Positions 57,292 through 64,000 of a stretch of DNA of 64,000 bases are shown in pieces; within the stretch, counting starts at the first letter, position 1, and the number at the start of each line of letters is the position of its first letter. The translations under genes and the position numbers were made by a program. Source of the DNA: Cryptomeria japonica (taxonomy: Eukaryota; Streptophyta; Pinopsida; Cupressales; Cupressaceae); assembly GCF_030272615.1 (NCBI RefSeq), contig NC_081409.1, positions 880,928,220 through 880,992,219 on the forward strand, read 5' to 3'. The notes beneath the pieces are model-generated. The model ran no database searches and was not told the DNA's origin. It was given only the letters and a program-made list of their open reading frames with translations.

Positions 57292-57904
57292 GAAGTGTTA
57301 TTATCAAAATGTATTATAATCCTATTAGATTGACATTAGATTTAACAATGAATTTAAAGGGAGTTGCATAAGAAAATTATTTGTTTAGTGGTTTTAATAA
57401 AAAATCGTAATTTTTCATACATCCTTTTTAAGATCTTATGAAATAGTTTAAAAAAAGAATATGAAATAATTTACAATTTCATATATCCAGTTTAACATAT
57501 GCATAATTTAGAATTTGTAATATCCATATTAACATATCCATTTGATTTTCTTTTTATATAACTGATATATAAGTTTTATTTTATTTTGATTATGTTATAT
57601 GTTCCTAGTTAATATGACCAATTACAACAATAATGAAATGGACAACCAACCATGTTCTTAAATTGAATCATCCTTGCTTTAATTGAATCGCCTTTAATTA
57701 AATTGAACAAAACTTATTTCATTAGGACTATCCTAACATCATTATGACAATCATAGATGCATTAGGACTATCCTAACATTATTAGGATAGTCATAGATGC
57801 ATTAGAACTACCCTAACATCATTAGGACAACCATAGATGCATTAGGACTACCCCTTCTTACACCTCTTGAACTCTCTATATGAACTAAATTTATTTTCTT
57901 TTTT
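57292..57904. repeat. AT-rich flank with a 42-bp tandem repeat
   Basis: 57292-57700 shows nothing recognisable. At about 57718-57858 a unit CATTAGGACTATCCTAACAT plus CATTAGGACAATCATAGATG is repeated just over three times, ending just before the decayed coding region. GGACTATCC and GGATAGTC give it a small inverted core. Confidence 0.65.
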
Positions 57905-59743
57905 GTGCATGCACATGTAGAAATCATCATCATGTTGAGGAAACGACCAAAAAAGTTAACACTGGAAGAGCGCGAAGCAAAGAATGCAAAAAAAGGGGAA
58001 AGAATAAGGCAACTTCGTGAAGCAAGGAAATTGAATACCATAAAAGAAGAGGTGCCAATTGAAGAGGAACATGAAATATCTATCCAATATAAGAGAGATA
58101 GAATTGGCTACACCAAGGCAATGGATGCAAAACCTCTATGCAATGAGACAATTGAATCCCAAGGTTGAGAGCATGTCATCTACCACAATTCAAGTTGAAG
58201 GCAAACCATCTCGTACATCTCAAGTTGAAGGCACACCATTGGCATCTACAACATCTCATATTTAATTCACTCCCTCTATGACATTTGATGTTGCAATTAC
58301 ATCATGATTGGCATCAAGTGTTTGAGTTACACCATCTTGTATACCTCAATTTCAAGGTATGTCATCATTTTCATCTCTGGTTGAAGGTACGCTATCTATA
58401 CCTAATGTTGCTAACATTTCTAATGTTAAGGAATCTCAAATTTTGGGAACACCTTCTAGATTTTTGCATAGAAAACCTAAGTATTTTATTGATATTGATG
58501 ATAACATTTTGAAATGAATAGTTGACAAGATTTAGAAGCATACTTCTCAAAGACATGCCAACCAGATATGGAAAATATTTTTTGAGTCTTTAAATGAGAC
58601 AAGAAGATGTCAACAATTTGTTGAAATCATAAGAAATCTGAAATTTAGGCTTGTAATGAAGATTCTTGGGCTAAGAACATCAATTGAATCTAGTGAACAA
58701 TCTATTGTGAAGAATTTGATGAATTCATATGATAGTGTGGGTTCTAAATCACACACAAAAGATAGTAATACTGGACACAATGTGCATTAAATCAATAATT
58801 GTAAGTAATCAAACTAAGAAAGCTCACCTCATTAGAAAGGCAAGTAAACAATTGAAGATAAGTAGACAAACTCTAATGAGAGCTATGGGAAGGCAACAAA
58901 GAGTGGAGGATCCAGATAACAATGAGTTATGGGAATTCTCTGGTAGATTACTGCAGAAAGATAAAGCAATTGTTGAAGCCTTGAGATCCCTAATTGAATA
59001 TTTTTGGAAGAATAATACAAGGGTTTCTCCTAATCAAATAGATGTTGTAAGAAGGAGGATTGGTAGTAAAATCCGTGATCCACATCTGAAACATTTTTTT
59101 GATATTACTCAAACATAATTTTTTGCCAAGTTTCAACGTATGTATCCTCAAATTAAAATTAGTCAAATATTCTTTAAAATGGTGAAGCCCTTTTATGTCA
59201 AAATAGATCACACATGCACAAAATTGTTATTGTAGAGTACATATTGATTTTTCTAACCATTATGATGTTTATGGACACATATATATAGATTTGCATGCTA
59301 ACAATATTTTGCAAGAATGCAACATAAATGGTCCACCAACATCTACAAGGGAATTCATATCTACCATCTTATGTAAAAGAGTGAATGGTCAACTATATTA
59401 CAACAAGTGTTGCTTGGATGGCACATGTGTTCAATGTGGTGGATTGCAACATTTAAAAATTTGTCAACATATGGATAGTACACATGAAATTGGTAATGAA
59501 TTAGTGGAATTTAGAAAATATAAGTTAGTGGCCTACATGCTAAAAGATGGCAAAGAAGCAAAAAGGTGTAAACTGGTTAGTGACAAAATTCCATTGTGTC
59601 AGTTAATTGACATCTTTCAATAGATTGTAGTGTATGAGCATGCAAGACATAACAATCAAGCTCGTTGGTTGGAATCACAATTTAAGTTATGCAAGGATAC
59701 ATTTCCACTTGATACAATCATTTCAATTGTTTAATTTGCAAAG
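57905..59743 (+). pseudogene. Unrecognised decayed coding region, possibly a transposase-like protein
   Basis: Coding-like blocks on the plus strand, all broken: a basic N-terminus at 57935-58050 (RKRPKKLTLEEREAKNAKKG), a Ser/Thr/Val-rich repeat (IQVEGKPS, SQVEGTPL), HRKPKYFIDIDDNI near 58470, a helical block 58800-59115 (KASKQLKISRQTLMRAMGRQ, then IEYFWKNNTRVSPNQIDVVR), DLHANNILQECN near 59290, and a Cys-rich part 59310-59620 (CCLDGTCVQCGGLQHLKICQ). The last readable part is WLESQFKLCKDTFPLDTIIS near 59670-59725, after which a copia LTR cuts in at 59744. The layout (helix-turn-helix-like block, then Cys/His cluster) would suit a DNA-transposon protein, but I cannot name the family. The 3' end lies beyond the nested element, outside the window. 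Confidence 0.5.
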
Positions 59744-60256
59744 TGTTAGATTTTGCCAAGATCAAGAGCTCAATGAAATGTACAAAATGGAGACACAATA
59801 TAAGACAAGAATAAATTGTATTCTCATCAATAGAAAATGATCAATAATCAACTGGATTCAATCGTTACATACAATGTAGATGAGCTTGCTTATATAAGCA
59901 AGGCTAGGGATATGTGAGAACACAAACATGACATGTGGCTCAATAAGAAACAAGGTTAGGTAGGAAATAGGTGAGGGTAGGTAGGAAATAGGTGAGGGTA
60001 GGTAGGAGAAATAATATAATATTCCACATGAGGTGGATCACCCACCGAAGGTGGAATTATCACTCCACAATAAGTGGATATGATAGTGTAATAACAAGAT
60101 CAACACCATAAAAGGTGGAATTTCTCCTACACACACTATCCCAATGTGGCACAAACACCCAAGTGTCTCATATCAAAACTACTATGAAATGCATTATCCT
60201 AAGTAAACTTAAGTAAGTGTAATAATATCCATGATGAATAATTATTTACACCAACA
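59744..60256 (-). repeat. 3' LTR of the Gag-protease element
   Basis: 513 bp; on the minus strand TGTTGGTGTAAATAATTATT to CAAAATCTAACA. It holds hairpin-prone phrases CCACCTTTTATGG, CCACTTATTGTGG and CCACCTCATGTGG in a row (60008-60120), each a CCAC...GTGG/ATGG near-palindrome, and a twice-repeated GGTGAGGGTAGGTAGGA block near 59965-60010. Confidence 0.85.
59885..59902 (-). promoter_or_regulatory. Palindromic TATA box in the LTR
   Basis: CTTGCTTATATAAGCAAG is a perfect 18-bp palindrome around TATATAA, about 375 bp into the minus-strand LTR. It could drive transcription in either direction. Confidence 0.65.
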
Positions 60257-60268
60257 CCCCCCCTTAAG
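60257..60268 (-). promoter_or_regulatory. Polypurine tract of the Gag-protease element
   Basis: CTTAAGGGGGGG on the minus strand abuts TGTTGGTG. A palindromic CACTTAAG / CTAAGTTGCACTTAAG cluster lies just upstream (60260-60300). Confidence 0.85.
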
Positions 60269-60769
60269 TGCAACTTAGGGGAATGCACTTAAGTCTACAA
60301 TGAAACTAAGCAATGCAAGATGGGTCCCGGCTACGAGGCCATGTTAGGTACCCATGTACAAATGCAAATGCATGCAAACCAATGCAATGAAAACTCTCAC
60401 AAAGTAGGGAAAGAGAGAAAAACCCAATGGGAAAAAACCCTCCCCCAAAAGAGAGATGAAAGCTATACAAAAACTCTCAAATAATTATGTGAGGAACAAA
60501 ACCCCATGTGAGGAAAAAGTCCCCCCCATATGAGAGAAGAAGAGAAGTCAAACTGCGACCCCCCCTCAATGGAGAATCTGCACCAATGGAAGAAGCTTGA
60601 TGTATGAAGAAACTGCTCCACGAACGTCGAACAACATTCCTCCCCTTAGGAAGAAACAAAACCAAAGGTGTATCCATGAAGTCTCCCCAATCATGAAGGG
60701 AAGATGTATGAAGAAAACTCATGATGAAAGGAATCTCTAAAAACTGCTCAAGTGTCCCCATGTCGATGC
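60269..60769 (-). other. 3' untranslated part of the Gag-protease element
   Basis: C-rich on the plus strand, with runs CCCCCCC near 60525 and 60556 (G-runs on the sense strand) that could be extra plus-strand primers. The open piece at 60477-60761 is in another frame and has no motif. Confidence 0.55.
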
Positions 60770-61141
60770 TTAAGATACCCCCTCCAAAGGTGGTAAACTA
60801 TGCCACACTGCTGAAAAAGGCACTCCAAGATCTAGTGGAGATGGATGTAGAACATGTCCCAAAGATTCACATGTCTCCTCAAAAAATAAAGAGACCTCCT
60901 CCAACTGCTGTACATAAGTATCCACAATCATGTCAACCTCGAAAGAATGATCATGTAGAGAATGAACAAGAGGGTCAGAGTGTGCCCTCGCAACAATCGA
61001 AGAAGGATCACCTTCATCAAAGAGAAGATGAATGTCATCAATGATGTCTCCCAAATCTGCAATGTAGGATTCCACAAACAAACCTATAATATCTGTCAAG
61101 AAATCATCCCATGAATCTGAAGCTAGAAGACAATGAATATC
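60770..61141 (-). pseudogene. Acidic C-terminal extension, separated from Gag-protease by one TAG
   Basis: It is in frame with the Gag-protease gene: after TAG at 61144-61142 the frame stays open to 60770. It is rich in Asp, Glu, Leu and Ser (DLGDIIDDIHLLFDEGD, QQLEEVSLFFEETCESLG), with no integrase or RT resemblance. It may be the original end of a 661-residue protein lost by a CAG-to-TAG change, or the relic of a different domain put in place of pol. Confidence 0.55.
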
Positions 61142-62755
61142 CTACTGCACTGAATCACATGAAGGCAAAACTGTCGCACTATCTGTATCATTAGGTGCAA
61201 TAGGTGATGTGATATCAATATGAGGAGATGAAATACAAGACTCAAGAATGGGGTTACATGTGAGAATCCCCATGTTCAAGTGTCCAAAGTTCTCCTCAAA
61301 ATTTGAACCATCACAAGAAGTGTGATCATCATGTGTAGAATCATCAAATGTGAAATCATCATCATCAACAAAATCTGAAAAGGAGTATAACCGAGATGCA
61401 TGATCAACCACCCCAGTTGCAATAATAGCTCTAGTCTCCAAGTCTCTAATGAAAACTGAGTCAGGTGTGAACTCCACAACTCTCTTAGTTGCGCCATGTG
61501 TGATTTGATAGATAGAAAGGAGATTGTTTGTCAAGTGGGGTACACACAAAACATCATTGAAGGAGTTATCCCCAATGTCAATAGATCCTTTCCCAATCAC
61601 ATCCATGTATGTATGATTGCCCATCAAAATTTGTGGCATGGTGCAAGGCTCAAATGTAGAGAACATAGACTGCGAAGATGCCATATGATGAGAAGCCCCT
61701 GAATCTAGAAGCCATCTCTCTGAATTATGACTGAAAGTAGCACATAGAGCTTTTCCTTTTCTTGTTCCAAAAGAGTGAGTCTTCCTACTTGTAGAAGCCA
61801 TGAATGCTTGCCCTTTTCCTTTTGAATGTGAGGAAGTGGAAGTTGATGAATCATCCTTCTTGTAGACTTTAGGCAAATCTATGTTATGCTTTTTGATAAT
61901 ATGTGTAAGTTCATCAATCTTCTTAGAATGGCAACGATGCTCCTCATGACCAATCTTTTTACAATAAGCACAAGTAGGTCTCTCCCTCTTTGGTGAATTA
62001 TCTCTCTTGGAAGAGGATGAATCTCCTTGTTTTGGAGAAGATGGTGCTTTTTCCTTAGGCTTTGATTGCCATTTCTTCTTGTTTGAGTTGTCCTTTCCTT
62101 GATTTCCTTTGTTCCCTTGATTTGCCACTAATGCTTGAGACTTAGAAGCCTTAAGAATGCCCATGCTTATCAACTTAGTTTGTTCCATCATCAACATTTC
62201 ATTGAAAGCATCAAATGTAGGCATTTTGTAGCTTGAACCCATTGTCATCCTATGGGTTTGGAAACTAGAAACAAATGCTGCATATTCTTGTGGAAGCTTG
62301 CCTATCAAGTTGAATATCAATTGAGTATCCTTTTTATCAATGCCACAATCTTTGAGTTGTGCCCTCAACTCATTTGCCTTAGTGACATAATCTTGTATAG
62401 TATCAAATTTTTTGGGATCTAACATGGTGGGATCACTATCAATTTGATATCCCCTAATCTCATCAACTTGACCATACAAGTCTTGAAACTTTTGCCAAGC
62501 ATCCTTGATTAGAGTACATTTCTCAATATGAAAAATGAGATCCTTTGATACATATTTTCTTAAGGTACCAATTGGCATGATATTTTTAGTGAGCCAATCC
62601 AAGTGACCAACTGGATCAACCTTGGGATCAGCTGGAGCAACAATAGTTCCATCAATGTAATGAGTGAGTCCTTTTTCCATAAGTTTACTCCATGCATCAA
62701 TTTTCCAAGTAGCATAATTATGTGGAGTTAAGAGAGGAAACTTAGAAGAACCCAT
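61142..62755 (-). CDS. Intact copia-type Gag-protease, 537 aa
   Basis: I chose ATG 62755 (MGSSKFPLLTPHNYATWK) over the ATG 63 bases upstream because the preceding 21 residues are hydrophobic leader-like translation of a C-run area and Gag normally starts just before this block. Residues 10-190 are the Gag core of the UBN2 type (KFDTIQDYVTKANELRAQLK, FNLIGKLPQEYAAFVSSF). Residues 210-260 are Lys/Ser/Gln-rich. A perfect CCHC knuckle CAYCKKIGHEEHRC is at 262-275. The protease is at 345-450 with catalytic DSGASHHM at 351. It ends in an acidic Asp/His/Ser tail. It would make particle shells, bind the RNA and cleave Gag, but it depends on another element for integrase and RT. It is the only long intact frame in the window. 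Confidence 0.9.
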   Translation of the reverse strand: MGSSKFPLLTPHNYATWKIDAWSKLMEKGLTHYIDGTIVAPADPKVDPVGHLDWLTKNIMPIGTLRKYVSKDLIFHIEKCTLIKDAWQKFQDLYGQVDEIRGYQIDSDPTMLDPKKFDTIQDYVTKANELRAQLKDCGIDKKDTQLIFNLIGKLPQEYAAFVSSFQTHRMTMGSSYKMPTFDAFNEMLMMEQTKLISMGILKASKSQALVANQGNKGNQGKDNSNKKKWQSKPKEKAPSSPKQGDSSSSKRDNSPKRERPTCAYCKKIGHEEHRCHSKKIDELTHIIKKHNIDLPKVYKKDDSSTSTSSHSKGKGQAFMASTSRKTHSFGTRKGKALCATFSHNSERWLLDSGASHHMASSQSMFSTFEPCTMPQILMGNHTYMDVIGKGSIDIGDNSFNDVLCVPHLTNNLLSIYQITHGATKRVVEFTPDSVFIRDLETRAIIATGVVDHASRLYSFSDFVDDDDFTFDDSTHDDHTSCDGSNFEENFGHLNMGILTCNPILESCISSPHIDITSPIAPNDTDSATVLPSCDSVQ

Positions 62756-63978
62756 AGCAGCAAAAAAGGAAGGAACACAAGAGCACAAAAACACAAGAGA
62801 CACCCCCCCCAAATTCACTCAATCAAAGTACCCCCCCCCCAAAGTGATGATTTTGACACTTTATACTTAGTGCAATTACAATGAGCCACTTGCAAAACAA
62901 GGCAAAGTGGACTTATGATGCAAATTTTACAACTTCTCAAATGAGATACAAGAGACTTCAATCAATAGTGCAATGAATCTAATTGAGATTCAAGCAAATA
63001 TACAAGTACCAAGAGAGCCAAAAATGGCCAAAATCTGAAAGTATAATTTCTACTTACAATGGTATCAATCTGATAGCACCATGTAAAATTAGACAAAAAA
63101 ATATGCACTTTCAAAAAAAATGGCACCTGAAAAGGAGGTCGTATGACCCCAAACGAAGCCTCTGAAGTTGCAAAAACTAGGATTACTCAGGTACAGTCAC
63201 CAAAAACTGCTTTTTATGAAACATTCATGCATCAAAATCAAAAAATTTCTTCACCACTGCAGAGAGAACCAAATTCTAGCCCATTTCAAAAAACATTGCA
63301 CCCAAAAAGGAGCAAAAATGAGCAAGTTATGGCCATTTGAAGTTGAACTGCAAAATCAAAAATGCAAATGAGAGGGGGGTCCAAAAATTTTCAAACCCTG
63401 CTGATGTGGCGCTAACATCAGCAAGTCACTGGGTTAAATTTGACAGCCGTATGACCGTCACAAAACTTCGCCCTCTACCGACTGGTCGTCCGTACTGTAT
63501 GGACGGATGACGTGGCAGATGACTGTGCAATCTGTATCGTACGGTATTTGCTGACTATGCACTATACAGTGCGTACAGAAAAGCTGACTGGGTAGGTCTG
63601 CATGGCAGATGACTGTGTGATCCGTACCGAGATGACATGTCAGTTTGTACCCACGGGCCAGTGGCCACCTGCCACATGGCGGGCGCGGTTTCCTCTGGTC
63701 TAGGTGATCGGCGGCGAAGCGGGTGCTATCAGAGAGGAAGATCGGCGTCGTGAGGACAAGAGCCAGAGAGTGGTTTCTAGGGCATGCACGGTGGTGGCGG
63801 GAGGACGCGGGCGGTCGGCGAGAGGAGCTGGCATGGTGGCGGCAGCGTCGTGCAAGGCACAGGGTACGGGACGAACAGGTACGACACGGGTGGAGTCTGC
63901 AGAGCAAGTACGTGGCGAATGGCAGACCTACAGTATGGGGTCATGAGGGGGGGTCTACAGACCCCCCAAAAAACTTGA
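62756..63978 (-). other. Leader of the Gag-protease element, GC-rich at its far end
   Basis: Over 1.2 kb with no matching LTR, so the 5' LTR is outside. Near 62830 is a C-run. At about 63060-63084 TGGTATCA...TGATAGCACCA forms an inverted repeat resembling a primer-site phrase. 63440-63930 is rich in CG dinucleotides, unlike anything else here, with a repeated CACAGTCATCTGCCA phrase (near 63515 and 63605). The 149-codon minus-strand frame there (63458-63907) is Arg/Cys/Pro translation of GC-rich DNA and not supported as a gene. Confidence 0.6.
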
Positions 63979-64000
63979 TTTTTTTTGTTTTTTCTTTTTG

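Larger units (their letters stand above)
59744..63978 (-). mobile_element. Gag-protease-only copia-type element (5' LTR beyond window)
   Basis: On the minus strand: a long leader (63978-62756), an intact Gag-protease frame, an acidic extension, a 3' untranslated part, PPT and 3' LTR (60256-59744). There is no integrase, RT or RNase H between protease and PPT. This matches the idea of plant TR-GAG elements, which keep gag but borrow pol. It is inserted in the decayed coding region before it, with left flank CAAAG. Confidence 0.82.

Noticed and set aside
60721-61044. Plus-strand 107-codon frame opposite the acidic extension
   Set aside because: The antisense of an Asp/Glu/Leu-rich frame; the minus-strand frame is continuous with Gag-protease.
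63458-63907. 149-codon minus-strand Arg/Cys-rich frame and its plus-strand partners
   Set aside because: They lie in a GC-rich leader upstream of gag, have no motif, and GC-rich DNA is open by chance.
1-63978. tRNA or rRNA genes
   Set aside because: No cloverleaf-like or rRNA-like segments were seen; the tRNA-like words are primer-binding sites directly after LTR ends. A tRNAscan run would settle it.

Overview
The window looks like nuclear DNA of a seed plant with a very large, repeat-filled genome, most like a gymnosperm or conifer. The reasons are dense nested Ty1/copia and Ty3/gypsy LTR retrotransposons, plant LINE debris, satellites, AT-rich filler and no intact cellular gene, tRNA or rRNA that I can see. 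The species is an inference. All boundaries, motifs and stop codons were read by eye; no alignment or database search was run.

Layout. (1) 1-5045: the 3' part of a pol-less LTR element, with one long broken frame (ORF2) and its 3' LTR. (2) 5046-6464: a 138-bp satellite whose units are inverted repeats, a 98-bp repeat and a (TATG)n array. (3) 6465-13967: a full-length but dead copia element lying in that TATG array, which resumes at 13968. (4) 14150-18000: A-rich DNA, an LTR remnant, AT-rich filler and a decayed LINE. (5) 18001-33150: a CT-rich minisatellite of about 120 bp split by a pol-less element on the minus strand, here called M (19776-32132, direct repeat GTTAA). M's 3' LTR was in turn hit by a TNT1-like copia element (20058-25009, direct repeat ctct[a/g]). 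(6) 33791-57291: a giant Tat-type Ty3/gypsy element with decayed gag, protease, RT-RNase H and integrase, followed by a long tail carrying an antisense plant mobile domain (PMD) gene. Nested in it are a solo LTR, a composite LTR element of form A-B-A (48905-52850, direct repeat AAGAA) and a young LINE-style insertion with an open 172-codon frame (54902-55576). (7) 57292-59743: flanking DNA and an unrecognised decayed coding region. (8) 59744 to the right edge: a minus-strand copia-type element with an intact 537-aa Gag-protease frame but no integrase or RT.

How the parts relate. Element 1, element M and the dead copia share the same PPT and LTR-start block, and their LTRs share several internal modules. 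M and the dead copia also share the primer-binding site; that of element 1 lies outside the window. Element 1 and M lack pol. M has a zinc-knuckle Gag-like frame, and both carry a protein of about 1,030-1,070 residues (ORF2) where pol should be. I infer a non-autonomous family moved by copia enzymes. Premature stops are overwhelmingly TAG, as expected if C-to-T decay at methylated CAG (CHG) sites silenced these elements. LTR pair differences, counted by eye, suggest this order of insertion: M and the Tat element oldest (about 9-10%), the TNT1-like copia next (about 7%), the A-B-A element youngest of these (about 3%).
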